A stretch of DNA of 13,061 bases from Sphingomonadales bacterium UBA1936. Lineage in GTDB: Bacteria > Pseudomonadota > Alphaproteobacteria > Sphingomonadales > Sphingomonadaceae. Below are positions 1 to 7,287 of the stretch, one piece after another. The notes beneath the pieces were generated by a model that searched no databases, was not told where the DNA came from, and worked only from the letters and a program-made list of their open reading frames with translations. The stretch is from contig DDFE01000050.1 of NCBI GenBank assembly GCA_002336985.1, forward strand, positions 7,349 to 20,409, given 5' to 3'. Numbering within the stretch: position 1 is the first letter of the stretch; each line of letters opens with the position of its first letter. Both the position numbers and the translations under genes were made by a program.

Positions 1-525
1 ACCGGCATCGAGAGTGCACGTGCGATCTGGATCGCAGCGGTCAACGGCGTCTGCGTCGCGGGCGGGATCGAACTGCTGCTCGCCTGCGACATGGCGATCG
101 CGGGCCAGTCCGGAAAGATCAGCGATGGGCATATCAATTTCGGTCAGTTGCCCGGTGCAGGCGGATCGCAGCGCCTGCCGCGCGCCATCGGCTTGTTGCG
201 CGCCAAGCACCTGATGCTGACCGGCGAGATGCTCGATGCCGAAACGTCGGAGCGCTGGGGCCTGGTTACCCGCGTCTTTCCTGACGAAACGCTGCTGTCC
301 GAAATCGACGCGATGATCGCCAAGATGGCGGACAAGAGCGCGGTCGGCCTGCGTGGCGCCAAGCGGCTCGCCAACATGACGCTCGACACGCCGTACGGCG
401 AAGGACTGCGACAGGAAATCGCCTTCGTCCACAATTACGCAACGACCGAGCCCGATGCGACCGAAGGGTTGCTCGCATTCAAGGAAAAGCGCGCGCCGCG
501 GTTCGGTGCGCCCAGGAAAGACTGA
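1..525 (+). CDS. Enoyl-CoA hydratase/isomerase (crotonase) family protein, 5' truncated
   Basis: The open frame runs from base 1 and gives the C-terminal 174 residues of a crotonase-fold acyl-CoA enzyme; the start lies outside the window. The CoA-binding/oxyanion segment AAVNGVCVAGGIELLLACD (visible residues 12-30) and the LPGAGGSQRLPRA segment (50-62) are classic for the family. The first catalytic glutamate (rat mitochondrial hydratase Glu144) is E24. The second (rat Glu164), exactly 20 residues later and 11 before the last G of PGAGG, is His44. A standard two-glutamate hydratase mechanism is therefore doubtful; isomerase, hydrolase, lyase or an altered hydratase are all possible. The stop is 3 bp before the thiolase-like gene, so the two are almost certainly co-transcribed. 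Family assignment is secure; the reaction is not. Confidence 0.93.
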   Translation, partial: TGIESARAIWIAAVNGVCVAGGIELLLACDMAIAGQSGKISDGHINFGQLPGAGGSQRLPRAIGLLRAKHLMLTGEMLDAETSERWGLVTRVFPDETLLSEIDAMIAKMADKSAVGLRGAKRLANMTLDTPYGEGLRQEIAFVHNYATTEPDATEGLLAFKEKRAPRFGAPRKD

Positions 526-528
526 GCC

Positions 529-1686
529 ATGTTCAAGCTACGCGACAAATATGCGATCGCCGGGATCGGCACGACGGACTACACAAAGGCATCGGGCCGG
601 ACGGTGCGCAGCCTTGCGACCGAAGCCTGCCTAAAGGCGATCGAGGATGCCGGGCTGACCGTCGCCGACATCGATGGCATCGTCAGCTTCAACTTCAACG
701 ACAGCGCTCCCGCGATGGGCGTCGCGACCGAAATGGGCATCGAGAACGCGGGATACGCGGTCGATTATGCAGCGGGCGGCAACGGCGCAAACCTGATCAC
801 GCTGGCGGCGACCGCGGCGATCGAAGCGGGGCTTGCGAAGAATGTCCTGTGCTTCCGTGCGATGAACGGCCGGTCCGGTTTCCGCCTGGGCGGCGGGCGC
901 GACATGTCGGCCTATGGCGTGACGCAGTACACCGCGCCTCTCGGCTGGATCACCTATCCGCAGGCGATGGCGATGTGGGCGCGCCGCCACATGATCGATT
1001 ACGGCACGAGTGAGGAGCATTGGGCCGAGATCGCGACGACGTTCCGCGACAATGCCGTCATCAACCCGCGCGCGATGCAGCGTACGCCGATGACGAAAGA
1101 CGATTATTACAACTCGAAATTCATCGTCGATCCGTTCCGCATGTACGACATCTGCCTGGAAAGCGACGGCGCCTGCGCGGTCGTGATCACGGCCGCCGAA
1201 CATGCGCGCGACCTGAAGCAGAAGCCCGTCTACATAATGGGCGGTGCCTATGGTGGTGGTCCGAGCCAGGGCGACGACCTGTTCGATGCAATCCGCTGGC
1301 CCAGCCATTCGCACAATTGCTTCAAATATCTGGCCGACGATCTGTGGGGCAGTGCGGGTATCCGTCCGGAAGATGTCGACGTCGCCGAAATCTACGACTG
1401 CTTCACCTACAGCGTGTTGATGGCGCTGGAAGGCCTCGGCTTCTGCAAGGAAGGTGAGGGCGGGCCGTTCGTCATGGACGGGCGGATCAAGCGTGACGGC
1501 GCACTGCCGATGAATACCCACGGCGGCTTGCTGTCCGAGGCCTATATTCACGGTTTCAACCATGTGATCGAAGCGGTCGAGCAATTGCGAGGCCAGTCGG
1601 GCGAACGCCAGATCGAGGGTGCGCAGATCGCCCTCACCACCGCAGGCGCCATGACCTGCGGCAGCGCCATGATCCTGAGGAACTGA
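529..1686 (+). CDS. Thiolase-fold lipid-transfer-type protein without thiolase catalytic residues (Ltp2-like aldolase candidate)
   Basis: A 385-aa member of the SCP-x/lipid-transfer branch of the thiolase superfamily. Family marks are the N-terminal AIAGIGTTDYTKASGRT segment, the glycine-rich stretch near 82-87, the RAMNGRSG segment, and the C-terminal NTHGG block. By-eye alignment to the true thiolase at 8149-9351 shows all catalytic positions changed. The nucleophile Cys of CASG falls in a Cys-less AAGGNGAN (81-88), the Asn of NEAF is Tyr289 (EIYDCF), the His of GHP is Tyr339 (NTHGGLLSEAY), and the last Cys motif is absent. This is the pattern known for Ltp2, which with a DUF35 partner performs retro-aldol cleavage of a steroid side-chain hydroxyacyl-CoA. 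A DUF35 gene starts 2 bp downstream, which fits. An AGGA Shine-Dalgarno lies at 514-517. Condensing thiolase activity is unlikely; aldolase activity is inferred. Confidence 0.92.
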   Translation: MFKLRDKYAIAGIGTTDYTKASGRTVRSLATEACLKAIEDAGLTVADIDGIVSFNFNDSAPAMGVATEMGIENAGYAVDYAAGGNGANLITLAATAAIEAGLAKNVLCFRAMNGRSGFRLGGGRDMSAYGVTQYTAPLGWITYPQAMAMWARRHMIDYGTSEEHWAEIATTFRDNAVINPRAMQRTPMTKDDYYNSKFIVDPFRMYDICLESDGACAVVITAAEHARDLKQKPVYIMGGAYGGGPSQGDDLFDAIRWPSHSHNCFKYLADDLWGSAGIRPEDVDVAEIYDCFTYSVLMALEGLGFCKEGEGGPFVMDGRIKRDGALPMNTHGGLLSEAYIHGFNHVIEAVEQLRGQSGERQIEGAQIALTTAGAMTCGSAMILRN

Positions 1687-1688
1687 CG

Positions 1689-2108
1689 ATGACGCAGACG
1701 ACCTATGACAAGCCGTTGCCGGTGCCGGATTCCGAAAGCACGCCGTTCTGGGACGGGATGCGCGAAGGCAAGCTTATGCTGCAGCGGTGCGGATCGACCG
1801 GCGAATTCCTGTTCCCGCCGGTCACTTTCTGCCCCGGCTCGCTGGAGCGGCCCGAATGGGCGCAGGCAAGCGGCAGGGGCACGGTGTTCAGCTGGATCGT
1901 CGTGCGCCATCCGGTGCCGCGCGATCTCTATGCCGATGAAGTGCCATATGTCGTGGCGATCGTCGAACTCGAGGAGGGTTGCCGGATGACAGGCAACCTC
2001 GTCGGTGTCGCGCCGGAGGACGTCAAGGCGGGAATGGCGGTCGAACTCGGGTTCAACCGCGTCACGGCCGAGATCACCTTGCCGGCGTTCCGGCCCGCGG
2101 GTGCCTGA
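1689..2108 (+). CDS. DUF35/OB-fold acyl-CoA-associated protein with degenerate zinc ribbon
   Basis: This 139-aa protein has the DUF35 layout: an N-terminal helix (ESTPFWDGMREGKLMLQRC), a short rubredoxin-like zinc ribbon (about 31-55), then an OB-fold starting at GRGTVFSWIVVRHP and running through the EVPYVVAIVELEEG strands. DUF35 proteins bind thiolase-fold partners and help hold acyl-CoA. The usual ribbon has two CxxC pairs; here they read CGST (C34, T37) and CPGS (C48, S51), so only two of four zinc ligands remain and zinc binding is doubtful. The start follows a GAGG Shine-Dalgarno (1677-1680) inside the end of the thiolase-like gene, 2 bp after its stop, so translation is probably coupled. 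The most likely role is obligate partner of the upstream Cys-less thiolase, as in Ltp2-ChsH2(DUF35) complexes. The fold call is strong; the partnership is inferred from adjacency. Confidence 0.9.
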   Translation: MTQTTYDKPLPVPDSESTPFWDGMREGKLMLQRCGSTGEFLFPPVTFCPGSLERPEWAQASGRGTVFSWIVVRHPVPRDLYADEVPYVVAIVELEEGCRMTGNLVGVAPEDVKAGMAVELGFNRVTAEITLPAFRPAGA

Positions 2109-2109
2109 C

Positions 2110-3513
2110 ATGGCGTCGCCTGCCGTTGCCGATCCTTTTGCTGGTTCGCCCTTGCTGCGCCGTTTTGCTGGCGCAAACCGGGAGGAGCTAGAGGCGCACC
2201 AACTCGCCAAGGTGAAGGCGCTGTGCGCGCGGCTCTACGCCAAGAGCGAATACTACCGCAGCCGGATGGATGCGGCCGGCCTCGCGGGCGGGCAGATCGA
2301 CAGCCTCGACCGTTTCACCAAGGCATTTCCGACATCGGCCAAGGCGGACTTCCTTGCCGACCAGCAAGTAGCGCCGCCGTTCGGCACGCGGCTGGGCGTC
2401 GATCGCGACGACGTCGTCCATATCAGCATGACGAGCGGCACGTCGGGGCAGGGGCAGGAAATCTACGGCCGCACCCAGCGCGACGTGCACATGCTGGGCT
2501 ATCTGCACGCGCTGCCCTGGTACATGGCGGGCCTGCGCAAGGGCGATACGGCGATCAACTGTGTGCCCGCAGGCGGCATGACGACGGGTGGCTGGGGGCC
2601 GGGCGAGGCGATCCGCATCATGGGTGCAACCGGATTCCACGTCGGTGGCGCGACCTCGACCGAGTCCAAGATCGACCTGATGCTGAAACTGGGCTGCGTG
2701 AATTTCATTTACGCTTCCACCAACTACGTCCACACCCTGACGGAGGCGATGCTGGCCCGCGGCATTACGCCACGCGACGCATTCCCCGACATGCACGGGC
2801 TGTTCATCGCGGCGGAGGGGTACCCCCTCGAATGGGCGGCGAAGATCGAGGAATATTGGGGCTGCCGGCTGCAGGAAGGCTATGGCAGCACGCAGTTGAA
2901 CGGCTTCGGCGGATCGACAGGATCGGTCGGTGTCTTTCGCGAAAATGGCGAACGCGGCTTGATGCGCTTGTTCGAATGGGAACATCTGATCGAGATCGTC
3001 GATCCGGAAACCGGCGCGCCGGTGAAGCCCGGCGAACTCGGCGAGATGGTGGTTACCAACCTTTCGGTCGAGGGCAGTCCTGCAGTCCGGTTCCGCACCG
3101 GCGATGCTGCACGCTTCGTGTCGTGGCAGGAATGTGGCGGCGGCGCGTGGAACGCGATCGAGTGCGGCACGATCGGCCGGTTCGACGATATGATGAAAAT
3201 CCGCGGCAACAACATCTGGCCGTCGATGTTCGACGCCGCCGTCTTCGCGCATCCGGAGGTCGGCGAATACAAGGGTCGCGTCTATACGCGAGACGGAAAG
3301 ACCGAGGTCGAGGTGAAGATCGCCGTCGCCGAACACCAGACGGCGCTGTGTGCCGAGGAGCGCGAGCGGCTTGTCCAGTCTGTTCGTGCTGCGATCAAGG
3401 AGCGCAGCAATATGTGGGTAGATGTATGCGAGGTACCCCGCGCGGAGTTCCAGGGCTTTGCATACAAGGCGCGGCGGTGGTCGGACGAGCGGCAGGACGG
3501 ATACAAGCTATGA
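2110..3513 (+). CDS. Phenylacetate-CoA ligase-like AMP-forming acyl-CoA ligase
   Basis: A 467-aa adenylate-forming enzyme of the PaaK branch, expected to convert a carboxylic acid, ATP and CoA to acyl-CoA, AMP and PPi. Motifs in order: phosphate loop SMTSGTSGQG (106-115), the YGSTQ motif (258-262, where Glu is common at the last position), FRTGDAARF (328-336), and the PaaK-type hinge signature IGRFDDMMKIRGNNIWP (355-371). The C-terminal FAYKARRW provides K453 as the likely adenylation lysine. Length fits the family (about 430-470). I chose ATG 2110, one base after the DUF35 stop; an in-frame ATG at 2005 would lie inside the DUF35 gene and add an arginine-rich, unfamily-like leader. The 3' end overlaps the next gene by 4 bp (ATGA). 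PaaK relatives favour aryl or cyclic acids, but the substrate is unknown. Confidence 0.93.
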   Translation: MASPAVADPFAGSPLLRRFAGANREELEAHQLAKVKALCARLYAKSEYYRSRMDAAGLAGGQIDSLDRFTKAFPTSAKADFLADQQVAPPFGTRLGVDRDDVVHISMTSGTSGQGQEIYGRTQRDVHMLGYLHALPWYMAGLRKGDTAINCVPAGGMTTGGWGPGEAIRIMGATGFHVGGATSTESKIDLMLKLGCVNFIYASTNYVHTLTEAMLARGITPRDAFPDMHGLFIAAEGYPLEWAAKIEEYWGCRLQEGYGSTQLNGFGGSTGSVGVFRENGERGLMRLFEWEHLIEIVDPETGAPVKPGELGEMVVTNLSVEGSPAVRFRTGDAARFVSWQECGGGAWNAIECGTIGRFDDMMKIRGNNIWPSMFDAAVFAHPEVGEYKGRVYTRDGKTEVEVKIAVAEHQTALCAEERERLVQSVRAAIKERSNMWVDVCEVPRAEFQGFAYKARRWSDERQDGYKL

Positions 3514-3683
3514 TAGAGTCGGACGACCGCGACGACCGCGTGCTGGCTGAAATGCTGGCCTTGGCCGAACAACTCAAGGACAGCGAGGACGAACTTCTTG
3601 CCGGGCAATACGCTTACCTGCACGCGCGCATTTCGGCCTTGATCGAGCTGCGCTCGATGGCTGGCGCAACGGCGGCGGCATGA
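3510..3683 (+). CDS. 57-aa small acidic protein, unknown function, translationally coupled
   Basis: A short frame that starts in an ATGA overlap with the ligase stop and ends in a second ATGA overlap with the following SDR. Double 4-bp coupling of this kind strongly suggests a real, translated gene rather than a chance frame. The product starts acidic (MIESDDRDDR) and continues as an apparently all-helical, leucine/alanine-rich segment (about residues 11-50, for example VLAEMLALAEQL and ARISALIELRSM), with no Cys, signal peptide or membrane segment. It may be an amphipathic helical hairpin that binds a neighbour, such as the ligase or SDR. I do not recognise the family and assign no function. 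The alternative is a non-functional spacer kept only for coupling. Confidence 0.7.
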   Translation: MIESDDRDDRVLAEMLALAEQLKDSEDELLAGQYAYLHARISALIELRSMAGATAAA

Positions 3684-4450
3684 GCAGCATCTCTCGCTTC
3701 TCGCTCGAGGGCCAGGTTGCGGTCGTCACCGGCGGCGGCGGCGGCCTTGGCTCGGCGGGCGCGCTGGCCCTTGCGGAAGCGGGCGCCGATGTCGTCCTCG
3801 TCGCACGTAACCGGACCAAGCTGGAAGCCGCCGCTGCTGCGGTCGAAGGTGCGGGCCGTCGTGCGCTGATCATCGAGGCGGATGTGGGCGATCTGCCTGC
3901 GCTCGAGGCGGCAGCGGCGCAGGCCGTGGAAGAGTTCGGCCGGGTCGACATCCTGTTCAACAACGCCGGGATCACCAATCCGCAGTCGCTGCTCGACGTT
4001 GCGCCGGACGATTTCATGCGCGTGCTCGAGGTCAATGTGGGGGGCGCATTCCACGCGATCCGCGCCTTCGTGAAACCGATGCTTGACCGTGGCTATGGCC
4101 GGATTATCAACATGGGATCGATCCTGTCGGGCCGCGGCATGGCCAATCGAAGCGCCTATTGCGCGTCGAAGGCAGCGCTCGCCAATCTGGGAGCCGCTTG
4201 TGCATTCGAATTCGGCGGTGCGGGGGTCACGGTGAACACCCTTGGCGCGACGGTCATCGTGACCGATCTCAATCGCGAACTCGTGCGCACCCAGCCGGAG
4301 CTTTATGCCCAGGTCGTGCGACGCACGCCGATCGGCCGCCTCGGCGAGACCGAAGACCTTATGGGTGCACTGCTTTTCCTCGCGTCGCCTGCGTCCGGCT
4401 TCGTGACCGGCCAAACGCTATACGTCGACGGCGGCTACACCGCCGGCTGA
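3680..4450 (+). CDS. SDR family oxidoreductase (classical, NADP-type)
   Basis: A 256-aa classical short-chain dehydrogenase/reductase that would interconvert an alcohol and ketone. The Rossmann glycine motif TGGGGGLG lies at 17-24, NNAG at 94-97, the active-site Asn is N119, and the catalytic triad is S147, Y160 and K164 (SAYCASK). The C-terminal FVTGQTLYVDGGYTAG is the usual family ending. The end of beta-2 reads VLVARNRTKL, with Arg rather than Asp after the strand, which favours NADP(H). Its ATG overlaps the stop of the 57-aa gene by 4 bp. As the first redox enzyme after the ligase it could oxidise or reduce a beta-hydroxy/keto-acyl-CoA or a ring alcohol; the substrate is unknown. Confidence 0.93.
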   Translation: MSSISRFSLEGQVAVVTGGGGGLGSAGALALAEAGADVVLVARNRTKLEAAAAAVEGAGRRALIIEADVGDLPALEAAAAQAVEEFGRVDILFNNAGITNPQSLLDVAPDDFMRVLEVNVGGAFHAIRAFVKPMLDRGYGRIINMGSILSGRGMANRSAYCASKAALANLGAACAFEFGGAGVTVNTLGATVIVTDLNRELVRTQPELYAQVVRRTPIGRLGETEDLMGALLFLASPASGFVTGQTLYVDGGYTAG

Positions 4451-4475
4451 TCCCGACCGATACAAAGGTATTTTC

Positions 4476-5258
4476 ATGTCCGCTTCGCTCAAGACGATGT
4501 TCGATCTTTCCGGCCGTACGGCGCTCGTGACGGGCGGTTCGCGCGGGCTTGGGCTGACGATGGCCGAGGCGTTGGGCGAGTTCGGCGCCACAGTCGTTCT
4601 GACCGCGCGCAAGCAGAACGAGCTCGATGCGGCGGTCGAACATCTCGCGGGACTCGGCATCACGGCGCATGCGGTTGCGGCCGATGTCGGCAAGCCGGAG
4701 GCGGCACAGGCGGTGGTCGATGCGGTGAAGGCCCTGGGGCTTCGCATCGATATCCTCGTCAACAATGCCGGGACGTCCTGGGGTTCGAAGACCGAGGAAA
4801 TGCCGCTCGATGCGTGGAACAAGCTGATGGCGGTGAACCTGACCGGCCCGTTCCTGATGGCGCAGGCCGTGGCGCGCGAGTTCATGATCCCCGCGGGCTG
4901 GGGGCGTATCGTCAACATCGCGTCTGTCGAGGGCCTGCTCGGTCACCATCCCCGCATGATCGGCACCCTTGCGTACAACAGCAGCAAGGGCGGGCTGGTG
5001 AACTTTACCCGTGCGCTGGCTGCGGAATGGGCACCGCTCGGCATCACCGTCAATGCACTGGCGCCGGGGTATTTTCCATCGAAGCTGACCAACTACGTCA
5101 TCGACACGCACGGCGCCGACCTGATCGCGGATACGCCGCGTGGAAAGCTTGGGTGCGATGACGACCTGAAGGGGGCGACGCTGCTACTGGCGAGCAACGC
5201 GGGTACGCATATCACGGGACAGATATTGGCCGTCGACGGCGGCGCGACGATTATCTGA
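4476..5258 (+). CDS. SDR family oxidoreductase (classical, NADP-type, gluconate-5-dehydrogenase-like)
   Basis: A 260-aa classical SDR, last gene of the leading plus-strand run. TGGSRGLG lies at 19-26, a NNAG motif follows, and the active site is S150, Y167 and K171. The Ser-Tyr spacing is 17 rather than the usual 13 because of a short insertion (EGLLGHHPRM region). The C-terminus HITGQILAVDGGATII is typical. The beta-2 end VLTARKQNEL (Arg-Lys) suggests NADP(H). An AAAGG Shine-Dalgarno (4464-4468) sits 7 bp before the ATG in a 25-bp gap after the previous SDR. Overall layout resembles the gluconate 5-dehydrogenase/3-oxoacyl reductase group, but substrate cannot be read. The 3' end faces the minus-strand SDR with only 5 bp between them. 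Confidence 0.93.
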   Translation: MSASLKTMFDLSGRTALVTGGSRGLGLTMAEALGEFGATVVLTARKQNELDAAVEHLAGLGITAHAVAADVGKPEAAQAVVDAVKALGLRIDILVNNAGTSWGSKTEEMPLDAWNKLMAVNLTGPFLMAQAVAREFMIPAGWGRIVNIASVEGLLGHHPRMIGTLAYNSSKGGLVNFTRALAAEWAPLGITVNALAPGYFPSKLTNYVIDTHGADLIADTPRGKLGCDDDLKGATLLLASNAGTHITGQILAVDGGATII

Positions 5259-5263
5259 CTGCG

Positions 5264-6031
5264 TTACTCTCCGGCGAGTTCGTCGAGTACCTTTGCAAAG
5301 CGCGCCTTTGCGCGATCGATATAGTTCGGGTGGGTCAGGATTTTGGCCTGATCTGTGAGCGCGCCTGCGAAAGCGATGGATGCTGCTTGTTCGGGCGTGA
5401 TTGAATCGGTGGGATGGGACCGGCTCGGGTCGACGGCGTCGAAAATGTGCGTCGACACGGCGCCCGGCATGAGCAGCGATGCGCCGACTGGCGTGTCCGC
5501 AAGTTCTTCCCGCAGGGCTTCCACGATCGGCCACAACGCATGCTTTGTGGCGCAATAGCCGGTCAGGCCGGGCGATATGACCATCGATCCGGTCGAGCCT
5601 GTCACGACGACCTGCGCCCGTTGCCCGTGGCTGCGCATTGCGGGAACGAAAGCCTGCAACGTGGCGATAACCCCGATCAGGTTGACGTCGATCAGCCGCC
5701 GCCATTCGACGAGCGGCATGTCGAGGACATTGCCCGACCGCAGAATGCCCGCATTGGCAAACAGCAGCACGACCGGCGGCAGGTGTGCCGTTACCCGGAC
5801 GAAGTCCGCCATGGCGGCAGGATTGGAAACATCGACCGTCTGGACGAACGCCTGGACACCCGCGGCCTGCAACTCGTTATCGAGCGCTGCCAGTCCGGCT
5901 TCGTCTCGGTCGCAGGCTGCGACAGTCATGCCCTGTTCCGCCGCATGCAATGCGAGGGCACGACCGATGCCGGACGCTGCGCCGGTAACGACCGCGGTAT
6001 AACCGGTCAGCGCGATCGCACCGCGGTTCAT
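5264..6031 (-). CDS. SDR family oxidoreductase (NAD-type)
   Basis: A 255-aa SDR, second gene of a minus-strand pair, starting 24 bp after the LLM gene stop. TGAASGIG lies at 16-23. An acidic residue ends beta-2 (D41 in AACDRDEAG), which favours NAD(H), unlike the two SDRs in the plus-strand run. The usual NNAG reads FANAG (91-95). The catalytic residues are S146, Y159 and K163 (GYCATKHAL), and MPGAVSTHIF fits the usual PG motif region. The C-terminus is extended relative to classical SDRs and lacks the VDGG ending, as in the group of SDRs that act on bulky substrates. Only a weak GAAG precedes the ATG, so it may depend on coupling to the LLM gene. The substrate is unknown; it may process the LLM product. 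Confidence 0.9.
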   Translation of the reverse strand: MNRGAIALTGYTAVVTGAASGIGRALALHAAEQGMTVAACDRDEAGLAALDNELQAAGVQAFVQTVDVSNPAAMADFVRVTAHLPPVVLLFANAGILRSGNVLDMPLVEWRRLIDVNLIGVIATLQAFVPAMRSHGQRAQVVVTGSTGSMVISPGLTGYCATKHALWPIVEALREELADTPVGASLLMPGAVSTHIFDAVDPSRSHPTDSITPEQAASIAFAGALTDQAKILTHPNYIDRAKARFAKVLDELAGE

Positions 6032-6055
6032 GCGCTTCGAACCGGGCAGTGGCGA

Positions 6056-7186
6056 TCAGCGGAAATGCGGGATGACATGCGTTCCTATCTTGCGCAGTGT
6101 TTCCAGCTGCGCCCACTGCGGCACGGTGCCCATGTTGGTCATGAAGAGGATTTCGTCCGCGCCGGATTCCGCCAGCTGTTCGACATAGTCGATACAGTCC
6201 GCAACGCTGCCATAGGCATTCTTCGCACTGAGAATCCCTTCGGTCGGGCGGCGCCCGCCCTCGTCGGGACGCAGGTCCATCGTCAGCGTTTCCGAGGCCA
6301 GCTTGGTCGTGATGATCGTGTCGGTACCTTCCACGACCGTTTCATCACCCCATGTTTCCGGTTCGGGCTTGGGCCCGCCACCATACCAGTAGTTCAGCGA
6401 TTCGTAGAAGTAGCGCTGTCCTTGGATGCCGATCTTCTTTGCCCGGTCCACGTCGTCGAGGACGATGGTCGGGCATAGCGCGGCAAGGTGCTGGATCGGC
6501 CGGTATCCGACCTGATCCTCCGGCAAGCGCGTTGCCCAGGCGTCGCGATAAAGCTTGTTCTTCTTGGCAACTTCCTCAGGACCGCCGAAGCCCAAAACGA
6601 GCGCGCCGATGCCGCGCTGGCCGGCCCGCACCAGCGAGTCCGGATTGGTGCATGCCATGTACATCGGCGGATGCGGATCCTGGAACGGCTTGGGATGGAT
6701 CGGGCGGAGGGGCACCGTGATGTGCGGGCCGTTATGTTCGACCTCTTCCTGCACGAACATCTTCGGGATGAGGTACATCGCCTCGTCGATGATCGGCTGC
6801 AGCTCTTTCAGGTCGTAGCCATAGGCCCCGGCTTCCTGCTGGCTGCCGCCCTTGCCGACGCCGAAATGGACACGGCCCTTTGACAGGATGTCGAGCGTCG
6901 AAATCCGCTCGGCGACCTTGATCGGGTGGTTCATTGCCGGCATCAGACAGACGACGCCGTGGCCGATGCCGATGCGTGAGGTCTTGCCCGCGATATACGC
7001 CAGGAACGTCTCAGGTGCGCTCATGTGCGCATAATGGGTCAGCGAGGTGTGTTCGACACTCCAGATGACGTCGAAGCCAAGCTGTTCGGCGAGCATCGCC
7101 TGTTCGACCAGTTCGTCGAAAACCTGCCGCTCGCCGCGGGGCGAGGCGTCGACAATCTGGGCCTCGAAAATCAAGGAAAAACGCAT
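6056..7186 (-). CDS. LLM class (luciferase-like) flavin-dependent oxidoreductase
   Basis: A 376-aa member of the bacterial luciferase-like TIM-barrel family. The N-terminus MRFSLIFEAQIVD, the WSVEHTSLTHY segment (H46 in the position of the LuxA-type active-site His), the IGIGHGVVCLMPAMNHPIKVAE strand-loop, and LSKGRVHFGVGKGG (101-114) are all hallmarks. These enzymes use FMNH2 supplied by a separate reductase, or F420 in other lineages, to oxygenate or reduce a substrate; some are type II Baeyer-Villiger enzymes. I set the start at 7186 because the family motif begins there and GAGAG sits about 7 bp upstream; an in-frame ATG at 7255 would add an unrelated 23-residue leader. It opens a minus-strand pair with the NAD-type SDR and diverges from the flavin-linked genes downstream. 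No flavin reductase is visible in the window. Confidence 0.92.
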   Translation of the reverse strand: MRFSLIFEAQIVDASPRGERQVFDELVEQAMLAEQLGFDVIWSVEHTSLTHYAHMSAPETFLAYIAGKTSRIGIGHGVVCLMPAMNHPIKVAERISTLDILSKGRVHFGVGKGGSQQEAGAYGYDLKELQPIIDEAMYLIPKMFVQEEVEHNGPHITVPLRPIHPKPFQDPHPPMYMACTNPDSLVRAGQRGIGALVLGFGGPEEVAKKNKLYRDAWATRLPEDQVGYRPIQHLAALCPTIVLDDVDRAKKIGIQGQRYFYESLNYWYGGGPKPEPETWGDETVVEGTDTIITTKLASETLTMDLRPDEGGRRPTEGILSAKNAYGSVADCIDYVEQLAESGADEILFMTNMGTVPQWAQLETLRKIGTHVIPHFR

Positions 7187-7287
7187 CAAATATCTCTCAA
7201 GCATCCAGTTCCGCTTTATGGTTGAGACAGTTGACGCACGGCTCCTTTGTTTCAAATGCCGTTTGAGGAGAGCAGTGTTAGCGTGCG

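Noticed and set aside
631..1584. 317-codon minus-strand open frame opposite the thiolase-like gene
   Set aside because: Shadow of a conserved gene, with no recognisable domain.
2005..2109. Upstream in-frame ATG for the ligase
   Set aside because: It would add 35 Arg/Ser-rich residues inside the DUF35 gene. ATG 2110 immediately after the DUF35 stop gives a family-like N-terminus.
2188..3336. 382-codon minus-strand open frame opposite the ligase
   Set aside because: Composition is His/Arg/Ala-rich with no family motif, and the plus-strand ligase has all adenylation motifs. It is a shadow frame.
7187..7255. N-terminal extension of the LLM protein from ATG 7255
   Set aside because: The family motif begins at MRFSLIFE (7186) with a GAGAG Shine-Dalgarno at suitable spacing. 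The leader looks like translated 5' untranslated sequence.
7231..7259. TTGACG as a -35 box for the plus-strand operon
   Set aside because: The hexamer 17 bp downstream (AAATGC) has almost no -10 similarity, and neighbouring spacings are no better.
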